Below are positions 51,861 to 61,152 of a stretch of DNA of 64,000 nucleotides, piece after piece. The stretch spans positions 1,054,001 to 1,118,000 of the forward strand of contig OZ255629.1 of assembly GCA_965276785.1 (NCBI GenBank). Direction: 5' to 3'. This stretch comes from LMUY01 sp965276785 (GTDB taxonomy: Bacteria > Pseudomonadota > Alphaproteobacteria > Acetobacterales > Acetobacteraceae). The translations under genes were made by a program, and so were the position numbers. Positions within the stretch are counted from its first letter, which is position 1; each line of letters opens with the position of its first letter. The notes beneath the pieces are model-generated. The model was not told where the DNA came from. It made no database searches and was given only the letters and a program-made list of their open reading frames with translations.

Positions 51861-53677
51861 TGTGCGGCATTGTGGGTGTTCTCGGCGCGCGCCCGGCCGC
51901 GCCGCTGCTGCTGGAAGCGCTGCGCCGGCTGGAATACCGCGGCTATGACAGCGCCGGCATTGCCACGCTCACCAACGGCCATATCGAGCGGCGCCGCGCC
52001 CCGGGCAAGCTGGCCAATCTGGAGGCCGTGCTGGCGCGGTCGCCGCTGGCCGGCACGGTTGGGGTGGGGCATACCCGCTGGGCCACCCATGGCGCTCCCA
52101 CCGAGGGCAACGCGCATCCGCACGGCACGCGTCGAGTCTCGGTGGTGCATAACGGCATCATCGAGAACCACGCCGACCTGCGCGACGAGTTGGAGGCGGC
52201 CGGACAAGCGTTCGAGACCGAGACCGACACCGAAACCATTGTGCAGCTGGTGGATTTGCACCTGCGCCGCGGCATGGCCCCGCTGGCCGCGGCGCAAGCA
52301 GCGTTCGCGCGGCTGGAGGGCGCCTACGCGCTGGCGCTGGTGTTCGCCGGGCACCATGGGCTGATGGTCGGGGCGCAGCACGGTGCGCCGCTGGCGGTCG
52401 GGTTTGGCGAGAACGAGATGTTCCTGGGCTCCGACAGCCTGGCCCTGGCGCCGCTCACGCAACGCATCGCGTTCCTGCGCGACGGGGACCATGCGGTGCT
52501 CGGGCGCGAGGGCGGCCAGTTCTTCGACCAGGCCGGCCGGCCGGTGCAGCGCGACATCCGCCGCACCATCCATACCGGTGCGGCGATCGGCAAGGACGGC
52601 TTCCGCCACTTCATGGAGAAGGAGCTTCACGAGCATCCGAGCGTGATCGGGCAGGTCCTGCAGCGGATGATCGACCCGGCCTCGCGCACCGTGGTGCTCC
52701 CGGCGCTGCCGTTCAGCTTGGCGGCGCTGCCTCGCGTTACGGTGGCGGCTTGCGGCAGCGCGTTCTACGCCGGTCTGGTGGCGCGGTCCTGGTTGGAGTC
52801 GGAGGCTCGGCTACCGACGGATGCCGATGTGGCGAGCGAATTGCGTTACCGGGAACCGCCGTTGGCGGCGGGCGGTCTCGCGTTGCTGGTGAGCCAGTCC
52901 GGCGAGACCGCGGACACTCTGGCCGCCCTGCGCTCGCTGCGTGGCGCCGGGCAGCATGTGCTCAGCGTGGTGAACGTGCCGGAGAGCACCATGGCGCGTG
53001 AGAGCGACGCGTTGCTGGAGACGCTGGCGGGGCAAGAAGTGGGCGTCGCCAGCACCAAGGCGTTCACGGCGCAGCTCACCACGTTGGCTTGCTTCGCCAT
53101 TGCGACCGCGCGGGCCCGTGGCGCGATGCAGGACGCGCGCGAGGCCGCCTTGGTGGAAGCCCTGCTGGAGTTGCCGAGCCGGGCGGCCGACGCGTTGGCG
53201 CTGGACCTGTCGCGGATGGCGGCGCGGGTGGCTCAGGCGCGCGACGTGCTGTTCCTCGGTCGCGGCGGCTGCTTCCCAATCGCCCTGGAGGGGGCACTGA
53301 AGCTGAAAGAAATCAGCTACATCCATGCTGAGGGCTATGCGGCTGGCGAGATGAAGCATGGTCCGATCGCGCTGATCGATGCCGATGTTCCGGTGGTGGC
53401 GGCGGCGCCGAGCGGGCCGCTGTTTGAGAAAACCGCGTCCAACCTGCAAGAGGCGGCGGCGCGCGGCGGCCGCTTGATGGTGTTCACCGATATCGAGGGA
53501 GCGGCCAAGCTGCGTCATGTCGCCACGGAGTTGGTCGTGTTGCCGACGGTGCACCCGTTCGTGGCGCCCATCCTCTACGCCATCCCAGTGCAGATGCTTG
53601 CCTACCAGGTGGCGGTCCTGAAAGGGACGGACGTGGACCAGCCGCGCAACTTGGCGAAATCGGTGACGGTGGAATAG
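51860..53677 (+). CDS. glmS: Glutamine-fructose-6-phosphate aminotransferase
   Basis: A 605-residue GlmS, first enzyme of the hexosamine pathway. The N-terminal MCGIVGVLG places the glutaminase Cys right after Met. LEYRGYDSAGIA is near 22. Two SIS sugar-isomerase domains follow, with VAACGSAFYAGLVARSWLE near 297 and the C-terminal DQPRNLAKSVTVE. It overlaps glmU (TGATG). Confidence 0.96.
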   Translation: MCGIVGVLGARPAAPLLLEALRRLEYRGYDSAGIATLTNGHIERRRAPGKLANLEAVLARSPLAGTVGVGHTRWATHGAPTEGNAHPHGTRRVSVVHNGIIENHADLRDELEAAGQAFETETDTETIVQLVDLHLRRGMAPLAAAQAAFARLEGAYALALVFAGHHGLMVGAQHGAPLAVGFGENEMFLGSDSLALAPLTQRIAFLRDGDHAVLGREGGQFFDQAGRPVQRDIRRTIHTGAAIGKDGFRHFMEKELHEHPSVIGQVLQRMIDPASRTVVLPALPFSLAALPRVTVAACGSAFYAGLVARSWLESEARLPTDADVASELRYREPPLAAGGLALLVSQSGETADTLAALRSLRGAGQHVLSVVNVPESTMARESDALLETLAGQEVGVASTKAFTAQLTTLACFAIATARARGAMQDAREAALVEALLELPSRAADALALDLSRMAARVAQARDVLFLGRGGCFPIALEGALKLKEISYIHAEGYAAGEMKHGPIALIDADVPVVAAAPSGPLFEKTASNLQEAAARGGRLMVFTDIEGAAKLRHVATELVVLPTVHPFVAPILYAIPVQMLAYQVAVLKGTDVDQPRNLAKSVTVE

Positions 53678-53748
53678 CCGCAAGCCCTTGCACAGTGCCG
53701 CGCTGCAGTTCATTCCCCCCTTAGATTTAACGCCGCGGTAGAACGCCC

Positions 53749-55686
53749 ATGCCCGCCATCACCCTCCCCGACGGTTCCGTGCGCCAGTTCGATGCCCCGG
53801 TCTCGGGCACCGACCTCGCCGCGGCTATTGGGCCGGGCTTGGCACGCGCCGCGCTGGCGATGAAGCTGGACGGAAGCCTGGTCGATCTCGCCCGCCTGAT
53901 CGAGCACGACGCGGCCGTGGTGTTCATCACCCGCAAGGACCCGGAAGCGCTGGCGATGATCCGCCACGACGCCGCCCATGTGCTGGCCGAGGCGGTGCAG
54001 TCGCTCTATCCTGGCACCCAAGTCACCATCGGCCCCCCGATCGAGAACGGTTTCTACTACGATTTCGCCCGCAACGACCCGTTCACGCCGGAGGATTTCC
54101 CGGCCATTGAGGCCCGCATGCGGGAGATCGTCGCCCGCAATGCCGCGTTCGAGCGCGAGGTCTGGGACCGGGACGAGGCGATCCGCTTCTTTGAGGCACG
54201 TGGCGAACGCTACAAGGCCGAACTGATCCGCGACCTGCCCGAGACCGAGACCATCACCCTCTACAAGCAGGGCGACTGGATCGATCTCTGCCGCGGCCCC
54301 CATATGCGCACCACCGGCGATGTCGGCCCGGCGTTCAAGCTGCAGAAGGTCGCCGGCGCCTACTGGCGGGGCGACCACCGCAACGCCATGCTCACCCGCA
54401 TCTACGGCACCGCCTGGCGTGACGCCCGCGAACTGGACGCCTACCTCCATCAACTTGAAGAAGCGGAGCGCCGTGACCATCGCCGCCTCGGCCGCGAGAT
54501 GGACCTGTTCCACGTCCAAGAAGAAGCCACCGGTCAGATCTTCTGGCACCCGCGCGGCTGGCGGCTGTATCGCACCGCCGAGAGCTATATCCGCCGCCGC
54601 CTGGATGCGGCCGGCTACCAAGAGGTGCGCACGCCGCAACTGGTTGACAGGGTGTTATGGGAGCGCTCCGGCCATTGGGACAAATACCGCGAGCATATGT
54701 TCGTGGCGCAGGTGGAGGATGAGAAGCGCACTCTGGCGCTGAAGCCGATGAACTGCCCTTGCCACGTGCAGATCTTCAATCACGGGCTACGCTCCTATCG
54801 CGAACTGCCGCTGCGCATGGCGGAGTTCGGCGCCTGCCACCGCTACGAGCCCTCTGGCGCGTTGCACGGCCTCATGCGGGTGCGCGGCTTCACCCAGGAC
54901 GACGCCCATATCTTCTGCACCCCCGAGCAGATCGCCCCCGAGACCGCCGCCTTTGTCGACCTCCTCGCCTCGGTCTACCAGGATTTCGGTTTCGACGCGT
55001 TCCAAGTGAAATTCGCCGACCGCCCGACGGAGCGCGCCGGCGACGACGCCACTTGGGACCGCGCCGAAGCTTCCCTGCGCGAGGCGTGCCGCATTGCCGG
55101 GGTGAACTACGAGCTGAACCCGGGGGAGGGCGCCTTCTATGGCCCCAAGCTGGAGTTCGTGCTGCGCGACGCGATTGGGCGCGATTGGCAGTGCGGCACG
55201 TTGCAGGTGGATTTCGTGCTGCCCGAACGGCTGGACGCAAGCTACATCGCCGACGACAGTTCCAAGCAGCGCCCGGTGATGCTGCACCGGGCCATTCTGG
55301 GCAGTTTTGAGCGTTTTCTCGGCATGCTGATCGAGAACTACGCTGGGCGCTTCCCGCTCTGGCTTGCTCCGGTGCAGGTGGTGGTGGCGTCCATCGTGAG
55401 CGATGCCGAGCCTTACGCCCAGGAGGTGGCGGAGCTGCTCCGGGCGCGCGGGCTGGCCGTCAACTCGGACACCCGCAATGAAAAAATCAACGCCAAAATC
55501 CGCGAGCACAGCTTGCAGCACGTCCCGATCATTGCGGTGGTCGGCCGCAAAGAGGCGCAGACCCGCACAGTGGCGCTGCGGCGGCTCGGTGGCCAGGCGC
55601 AGGAGGTGCTTTCGCTCGATCTGGCGATCGACGCTCTTGCGAGCGAGGCCTTGCCGCCCGATATTGCCCGGTCTGGTGGCGCATAG
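53749..55686 (+). CDS. thrS: Threonyl-tRNA synthetase
   Basis: A 645-residue class II synthetase. The TGS domain is at residues 1-60, the editing domain carries HDAAHVLAEAVQ near 75, and motif 2 reads FGACHRYEPSGALHGLMRVRGFTQDD in two segments near 360. The zinc-site Cys is in MNCPCHVQIF near 335. The anticodon-binding domain occupies about 540-640. It is upstream of infC, as in most bacteria. Confidence 0.96.
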   Translation: MPAITLPDGSVRQFDAPVSGTDLAAAIGPGLARAALAMKLDGSLVDLARLIEHDAAVVFITRKDPEALAMIRHDAAHVLAEAVQSLYPGTQVTIGPPIENGFYYDFARNDPFTPEDFPAIEARMREIVARNAAFEREVWDRDEAIRFFEARGERYKAELIRDLPETETITLYKQGDWIDLCRGPHMRTTGDVGPAFKLQKVAGAYWRGDHRNAMLTRIYGTAWRDARELDAYLHQLEEAERRDHRRLGREMDLFHVQEEATGQIFWHPRGWRLYRTAESYIRRRLDAAGYQEVRTPQLVDRVLWERSGHWDKYREHMFVAQVEDEKRTLALKPMNCPCHVQIFNHGLRSYRELPLRMAEFGACHRYEPSGALHGLMRVRGFTQDDAHIFCTPEQIAPETAAFVDLLASVYQDFGFDAFQVKFADRPTERAGDDATWDRAEASLREACRIAGVNYELNPGEGAFYGPKLEFVLRDAIGRDWQCGTLQVDFVLPERLDASYIADDSSKQRPVMLHRAILGSFERFLGMLIENYAGRFPLWLAPVQVVVASIVSDAEPYAQEVAELLRARGLAVNSDTRNEKINAKIREHSLQHVPIIAVVGRKEAQTRTVALRRLGGQAQEVLSLDLAIDALASEALPPDIARSGGA

Positions 55687-55763
55687 CACTGCGATGCTTG
55701 ATTTTGCGGCACCCTTTCGGCAAAACTGACCCTACCGTTTTTTAACCACCACAGGAGCCCACA

Positions 55764-56303
55764 ATAGCCAGAGGCCCAATGACAGCCGCCGCCCCCAGCC
55801 GCGACGGCCCTCGCGTGAATGAAGAGATCCGCAGCCTGCAAGTCCGCCTGATTGACGCCGACGGCGAGATGCAGGGCGTGATGAGCGCGCGCGATGCAAT
55901 GCTCCGGGCCATGGCCGTGGGTCTCGACCTGCTGGAAATTAGCCCCAACGCAGACCCGCCGGTGGTCAAAATCCTCGACTATGGCAAATACAAATACGAA
56001 CTGCAAAAGAAGAAGAACGAAGCCAAGAAAAAGCAGAAAGTTGTCGAAATCAAGGAAGTCAAGGTTCGCCCTAACATCGACGAGAACGACTATCAGGTAA
56101 AGCTGCGCGCTATGCATAGCTTTATCGACGAGGGCGATAAGGTTAAGGTTACGTTGCGCTTCCGTGGCCGTGAAATGGCTCACCAGGACATCGGCATCAA
56201 GGTACTCGAGCGCATTCGCGGCGACATGGACGAAAAAACCAAGGTGGAGCAGATGCCGCGCATGGAAAACCGGCAGATGATCATGGTGCTCTCCCCTCGC
56301 TGA
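55764..56303 (+). CDS. infC: Translation initiation factor IF-3
   Basis: An IF-3 of 174-179 residues. The N-terminal VNEEIRSLQVRLIDADGEM and the C-terminal VKVRPNIDENDYQVK and RFRGREMAHQDIG identify it. I place the start at ATA 55764 because AGGAG (55753-55757) lies 6 nt upstream. ATG 55779 is in frame five codons later but has weaker spacing (AGAGG, 4 nt). Rare AUU/AUA/AUC starts are a hallmark of infC and underlie its autoregulation. Confidence 0.93.
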   Translation: MARGPMTAAAPSRDGPRVNEEIRSLQVRLIDADGEMQGVMSARDAMLRAMAVGLDLLEISPNADPPVVKILDYGKYKYELQKKKNEAKKKQKVVEIKEVKVRPNIDENDYQVKLRAMHSFIDEGDKVKVTLRFRGREMAHQDIGIKVLERIRGDMDEKTKVEQMPRMENRQMIMVLSPR

Positions 56304-56311
56304 CGTCTTGG

Positions 56312-57190
56312 ATGGCTGCCGTGAGACATGCCCTTCAGTGGATCCTAGCCGGGTCGCTGGCGCTCGTAGTGCGGGACGCCAATGCGTTGGCTGCGCAAGG
56401 GGATCACCTGGACCGATCCAAGCTCGTGCTTACCTTCGCCGAACAGTTTGGCGGCCCCCTCAGCCGCTACAACCCGGCGACCCGCAACGGGCGATGGAAG
56501 ACGAGCTATGATTTCGGCTTCCAGGGAGGCGGCCCCTCTTCGCGAACCTTGGGGGACGAATTGGAGGTGTATTCGGATCCCTCCTACAACGGCGTCAATC
56601 CCTTCGTGCAGGGCGAAGGCAGCCTGGACCTGACGGCCGCACTGGATAGAGAGCCGAAAAATCCGCTCAACGCCGGCAAGCGGTTTACCTCGGGTCTGCT
56701 CACCACCTCGCCGTCGTTCAAGCAGGCCTATGGCTATTTTGAGCTCAAGGCGGCGCTGCCCCAAGGCGCGGGACTATGGCCGGCCTTCTGGCTCACTGCG
56801 CCATTAAACCCGGCAATTAGTGCGCCGCAGTTTCAGGGCGAGATTGACGTGATGGAGATGCTCGGGAAGGACCCGGCGACCATCTACTGCTCGGCGCACT
56901 GGCCGCAGGACCAAACGGCGCTGACGCAACGCTTCAAGACCTTGCCGGTCCAGGTGGCCGAGACCGCCTCGCCACATACCTATGGTGTGCTCTGGACGCA
57001 TACCGACCTGGTATGGTTCGTTGACGACGAGGAAGTCGCGCGCATGGCCAATCCCGGGCTGGACCGGCCGATGATGATCCTGATCAATCTTGCTGTCGGC
57101 GGCCATTGGGGTGGGCCGCCAACCAGCGATACGCGGTTCCCGGCACGCATGCGGCTGTTTGCGCTACATGTGTATAGGCTTCGCTCCTAG
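56312..57190 (+). CDS. Glycoside hydrolase family 16 protein
   Basis: A 292-residue secreted GH16 enzyme (beta-glucanase/transglycosylase family). An N-terminal hydrophobic leader (ALQWILAGSLALVV) precedes the fold. The catalytic motif E-x-D-x-x-E appears as GEIDVMEML near residue 178, with YFELKAALPQGAGLWPAFWL before it. It is the first gene of a polysaccharide region and may trim or process the exported polymer. Its end overlaps by 27 nt the end of the convergent Wzy-like gene. Confidence 0.87.
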   Translation: MAAVRHALQWILAGSLALVVRDANALAAQGDHLDRSKLVLTFAEQFGGPLSRYNPATRNGRWKTSYDFGFQGGGPSSRTLGDELEVYSDPSYNGVNPFVQGEGSLDLTAALDREPKNPLNAGKRFTSGLLTTSPSFKQAYGYFELKAALPQGAGLWPAFWLTAPLNPAISAPQFQGEIDVMEMLGKDPATIYCSAHWPQDQTALTQRFKTLPVQVAETASPHTYGVLWTHTDLVWFVDDEEVARMANPGLDRPMMILINLAVGGHWGGPPTSDTRFPARMRLFALHVYRLRS

Positions 57191-58465
57191 CGGCAGGGGA
57201 GCGCGGAACTCGGCCCCATGCGCCGCGGAGGACAAGCGTTCTCTGGAGCTTTCGGCTGACAAAGGCTCTGGCCGGACGCGAAATAACGAGCCGAACAGCA
57301 CGAGCATCATGATATTGGTGTGGGAGACGAAGCCACCGCCAAAAAACAGATGCGGAACAAGCACGATCAGGGTGAGAGTGCGGCTTGGCGGCGAGCCGAG
57401 CACGGCGATGACAAGGAACAGGTGGAACAACACCGCAGTGAGCAGCCCATACTCAAAGATCAGCTTATTGAGCGGCCATTGCACTTGGTTGTCACCCTTG
57501 GGCGAACTGCCCGGGCCATCGCCGGTCAGCAGGTGCGACGGGTCGGCGGCGAGCGCCACAGTGGCGCGGAACGGCACCACCAGCCGAGCGTAGGCGCTTG
57601 AATTGTCACTGGAGAGCTCGGACGAACGAGCCAGCAGATGCGACGTGGCACCGCTCGCCACTGCGAGCAGCAGCAGGGGGATGCCAAGGCAAACGCCCCA
57701 CGTCAGCAGCCGGCGGTCGAGCTTGCGCAGGATCAAGGGGCTAAACAGGACGAGGATGGTCGGCCCGCTGCCAGCGACGCCGGCAAACAGCCCCACCACC
57801 AGCAACAGCAATCGTTTCAGCCGCTTGAACAGCAGGATTTCCGCCACCAGCGACAACGCCAAGAAGCCGGACGCGGCCGAGGGCTCAAGGAAGAATACGC
57901 CGTTTGGTGTAAGATAGGGCGAGTTCCAGGCGTAAGGCCGAATATACGCATATCCAGGTATGAGCAGCGCGGAAGGAACGATCGTTTCGAGATTGGGCCA
58001 ATAGCCATGCCCGAGGGTATACTGTAGCAGCTGTTGGCCGATGATGATGGCAGCGATGACGCTCATGCCCAATTGAAACTTGTCCAACAGTTGCAGCAAG
58101 AACGCGCGCGTGACATCGATGCGAACCAACATGGCGGCATATAGCGTCAGGAACAGCAGCAATGCGGGTGGGCTTTTGAGTCCGGGTCCGATCAAGCCGT
58201 TCAGCAACAGGCTGAGTGCGACCGCACACAGCAGCACCGCAAAAAGGCAGGCGCGAACGGGGTCGATAACGGCCGCCCGGCAGCCAAGCAGCCAGAGGAG
58301 CACGCCAAGCAAGATGAACACGTCCAGCCCGATCGAACCGCCGCCAGCGGTGAAGCCGAGTTTTTGCAGGAAGATGGCGGAGAACACGAAGACGCTGATG
58401 GCGCCCGCGACGCGACCCTGCGAGGCCGGCCATACTCGTGTTGAACCCAACGCACGCTCCGCCAC
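57164..58465 (-). CDS. O-antigen polymerase/ligase-like membrane protein (Wzy type)
   Basis: A 433-residue polytopic protein with about ten to twelve hydrophobic helices, such as AGAISVFVFSAIFL and LLLLVVGLFAGVAG. A large periplasmic loop lies between about residues 275 and 330 (SSELSSDNSSAYARL...GDGPGSSPKG), as in Wzy/WaaL proteins. Sequence identity to named families cannot be judged, but gene neighbours (flippase, glycosyltransferases, GH16) support polysaccharide polymerisation. Confidence 0.72.
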   Translation of the reverse strand: MAERALGSTRVWPASQGRVAGAISVFVFSAIFLQKLGFTAGGGSIGLDVFILLGVLLWLLGCRAAVIDPVRACLFAVLLCAVALSLLLNGLIGPGLKSPPALLLFLTLYAAMLVRIDVTRAFLLQLLDKFQLGMSVIAAIIIGQQLLQYTLGHGYWPNLETIVPSALLIPGYAYIRPYAWNSPYLTPNGVFFLEPSAASGFLALSLVAEILLFKRLKRLLLLVVGLFAGVAGSGPTILVLFSPLILRKLDRRLLTWGVCLGIPLLLLAVASGATSHLLARSSELSSDNSSAYARLVVPFRATVALAADPSHLLTGDGPGSSPKGDNQVQWPLNKLIFEYGLLTAVLFHLFLVIAVLGSPPSRTLTLIVLVPHLFFGGGFVSHTNIMMLVLFGSLFRVRPEPLSAESSRERLSSAAHGAEFRAPLPLGAKPIHM

Positions 58466-58599
58466 TCCGCCAGTCCCCCAATTCCGTATAATGCCACGCT
58501 ACGGCACTTTGCCCCGGCGCGATATCTGGACGCGCCCACCTGCGTCCGATTGCGTTTGGCTCGGCAGCTCCGCCCCGGTTTAGCACGAGACCGACAAGA

Positions 58600-59433
58600 A
58601 TGCCGCAAGATCGTCACGCGACAGCCCAGAGCTTCTTCAACGATCCTCTTGGGCTTGCCGGGTCACGGGGCAGCAGCCTGTGGAAAAATCGTCGCCTCGG
58701 ACGGGTAACGGACTCGCTGTTTGACCTTCGGCTGCGGCAGGGGCGACGGTTCCGTTCCATGATGCAGGGCTTGGCGGAGCAACCGCGCCAGTCCATTCTG
58801 GTGGTGGGGGTGCGGTCCGAAAAGCGGCCGCACAGCATGGCCGCGGTAATGGCGGCGCTGCAGAGCGAGCGGCACGACATCGTCACCGACGTGACCGATG
58901 TCGGCGGCCGGGGCAAGCTCGAGAACATCAACCTCATTTTGGCCCGCCATGACCTCCAGCAATTCGATTGGGTGGTGATGACGGATGACGACATCTTGCT
59001 TCCGCCGCAGTTCGTCGACGTCTTTTTGGCCGTATGCATGTCATGTGAGTTCAAGCTGGCCATGCCGGCGCACTGCTTCAACTCGTTCTCCGGCTATGAC
59101 GTGACGCGGCGCGGCTGGGGAACCGTCGCGCGGCAAACCAGGTTCGTCGAAGTGGGGCCGTTGACCGCGTTCCACCGGGCGACCTTCAACGACGTCTTTC
59201 CGCTTCCGCTGCTCCGCTATGGCTGGGGTGTTGACCTGCACTGGCCGCTGCTCGCCCAGCAGCGCGGCTGGCCGATGGGCGTAGTCGACGCCGTGCCGAT
59301 GCGCCATGTCGGCCGCATTGGCGGCTCGTATTCCCGCGCTGCAGCGACCGACGAGGCGTGCGAGTATCTGGCCGCGCATGGCCACCTGACGCGCCGTGAG
59401 ACGTTCCAGGTGATCAGCCGGGTACCGGCCTAG
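58600..59433 (+). CDS. GT-A-fold glycosyltransferase-like protein
   Basis: A 277-residue cytoplasmic protein with the GT-A nucleotide-sugar signature WVVMTDDDILLPPQFVD near residue 125 and RYGWGVDLHWPLLAQQRGW near 205. No membrane helix is visible. Similar proteins appear as DUF707-type or unclassified glycosyltransferases. It is divergent from the Wzy-like gene and close to the flippase. Confidence 0.65.
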   Translation: MPQDRHATAQSFFNDPLGLAGSRGSSLWKNRRLGRVTDSLFDLRLRQGRRFRSMMQGLAEQPRQSILVVGVRSEKRPHSMAAVMAALQSERHDIVTDVTDVGGRGKLENINLILARHDLQQFDWVVMTDDDILLPPQFVDVFLAVCMSCEFKLAMPAHCFNSFSGYDVTRRGWGTVARQTRFVEVGPLTAFHRATFNDVFPLPLLRYGWGVDLHWPLLAQQRGWPMGVVDAVPMRHVGRIGGSYSRAAATDEACEYLAAHGHLTRRETFQVISRVPA

Positions 59434-59442
59434 AGCCTGATC

Positions 59443-59467
59443 GCTTCAGGTTGGCTCAACCTGAAGC
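59443..59467. repeat. Hairpin repeat (REP-like), copy 2
   Basis: GCTTCAGGTTG - GCT - CAACCTGAAGC forms the same 11-bp stem as the repeat at 15348, with the loop reverse-complemented. The upstream TAGAGCCTGATC resembles TAGAGCATGACC, which follows the rhodanese stop at 15281. It lies between convergent glycosyltransferase and flippase genes and may act as a bidirectional terminator. Confidence 0.75.
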
Positions 59468-59511
59468 GTAAATCAGCCCCTAAACCAGCGCCCTGGCCTC
59501 GCCCCACCCCT

Positions 59512-60987
59512 TTATGCCCGCGACGCCGAAGCGGCTGCGTCGACCGCTCGATGGGACGGTCGCCTAAGCCGCAGGTCGAGACCGGCATAGGCCATCGCGG
59601 CGACCAGCACCGTCGCCCCGCCCAGACCAAGGCTGCTCCCGAGGGTGACCGCAGATAGCGTGGCGAACAGCTCCCCGGCATTCAGCGCCGCAGCCGCCCA
59701 CAGCGCTGTGGACAGCACCGCAGCGATGGCGAACCCGCCGAGCGAGGCCCAGAGCACGCGCGGGCTTGCCGCGCCGACGAACAGACCGGCAATGGTCAGC
59801 TCTTGCAGGCCGAGCAGGGCCAAGTACAGCTCTGCCGATCCGGCGGCATAGGCACCGGCAGCCGCGGCCGCGCTGACGATCAGGTAGGCATATTGGCGCC
59901 GCGCCACGCCTGCGAGATCCCCCGAGCGCATGAGCACGCCGGCGACGACCTGATAGCCGTAGGAAATAGCGGCCGCGGTGAAGCAAAGTGCAATCAGGCT
60001 CTCCGTCGCCGGGTCTATGCCGGCGAGCCACACGCCCATAAGCCGGGCATGGTCGGCGATAACGCCGCACGCAACCGCAAGGCCCACAAGGGTGGAGAGC
60101 AAGGTGAAGCGGATCAACAACGTCTGCGCGCCCGCCGGGTCGGCCGCCAGACGCTGCACGTAGCTCACGGAGGCATACCGGCCCAGTTGGCTCACCACCT
60201 GCCGGGCAAGGCCAAAAATGGCGCGCAACGCCACGTAGGTGGTGGTGAACCGGGGCGTGGCGAGGGCCGACAGCACGATCACCGGCAGGCTGAGGCGCAC
60301 CCAATTGGACGCCGGCTCGGCCACCACGAAACGGACCAGAGCCACCGTGTGCCAGCGGATGGTGCGAAAGCCGCCGGCGTCCAAGCCGAGCACGGGCGGC
60401 ACCGGCATCAGGCGCCCCTGTAGGGCTGCGGCCGCGGCGCCGGTCAGGAGCATCATGCTGGCGAGCAGCGCCGGTTGGCCGTGAGCCAGCAAGATTGCGA
60501 ACGACAGCACCAGCCGGCTTGCCACCAACCCGAGGAACAGCGCCTCGACTTGGTTGAAGTGGCCCAGTGTGTCGAGCCACATGCCGCGGATGATCGTCAG
60601 CGTGTCGAGCGCGGTGGCGGCGGTGACAGCGCAGGCCCACAGCTCGGGGCCGCGCCCGTTCGCCAGGGCGGAGCCAAGCTGGACGGCTGCCAACACCGCC
60701 GTTGACCCGGCGATGAGCAGGCGGGTGACAGCCCAAACCTCGCGGATGTGCTCCGTCGCCGTCCGCTCGCCGGTTCGCACGCTGGCGAGCAGTTGGGAAT
60801 GCCCGGCCATGCGCAAGCCGAGGTCGGCGACACTGGCCAGGTTGGCGATGGCCAGCACGACGAACCAGTGCGAGGTGGTCGCCTGGCCCCAGAGGCGGAG
60901 CTGCAGCGGCAGAACCAGGAGTTGACTCAGCGCGAGACAGATTTGGGTGCCTGTGGTAAGCGAGAAGAAGCGTAAAAGGGCTTTCAC
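59512..60987 (-). CDS. Polysaccharide flippase-like membrane protein (Wzx/MOP type)
   Basis: A 491-residue polytopic protein with an N-terminal FFSLTTGTQICLALSQLLVLPL helix typical of Wzx/MATE-like lipid-linked oligosaccharide flippases, then about twelve to fourteen helices (e.g. LSLPVIVLSALATPRFTTTYV near 250). Function is inferred from topology and from the neighbouring polymerase and glycosyltransferases. Confidence 0.75.
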   Translation of the reverse strand: MKALLRFFSLTTGTQICLALSQLLVLPLQLRLWGQATTSHWFVVLAIANLASVADLGLRMAGHSQLLASVRTGERTATEHIREVWAVTRLLIAGSTAVLAAVQLGSALANGRGPELWACAVTAATALDTLTIIRGMWLDTLGHFNQVEALFLGLVASRLVLSFAILLAHGQPALLASMMLLTGAAAAALQGRLMPVPPVLGLDAGGFRTIRWHTVALVRFVVAEPASNWVRLSLPVIVLSALATPRFTTTYVALRAIFGLARQVVSQLGRYASVSYVQRLAADPAGAQTLLIRFTLLSTLVGLAVACGVIADHARLMGVWLAGIDPATESLIALCFTAAAISYGYQVVAGVLMRSGDLAGVARRQYAYLIVSAAAAAGAYAAGSAELYLALLGLQELTIAGLFVGAASPRVLWASLGGFAIAAVLSTALWAAAALNAGELFATLSAVTLGSSLGLGGATVLVAAMAYAGLDLRLRRPSHRAVDAAASASRA

Positions 60988-61152
60988 TCAACCTCGCAGC
61001 GTTATCGTCCTAGCTCCGGTGATGGGGGTTAGGGATAAAGCAGCGCACTGTCTACTCTCCGCGGTCAGCATTGGCATTGCGAAAGGCTACAGGTTTTTTT
61101 AAGCAGGCGTGGCCACCCTCGCGACCGAGACAATTTGCACGAGGAGATGCCT

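Noticed and set aside
55700..55745. Inverted repeat TTTTGC...GCAAAA between thrS and infC, with later T-run
   Set aside because: The stem is short and the T-run is not adjacent, so neither a terminator nor a leader structure is supported.
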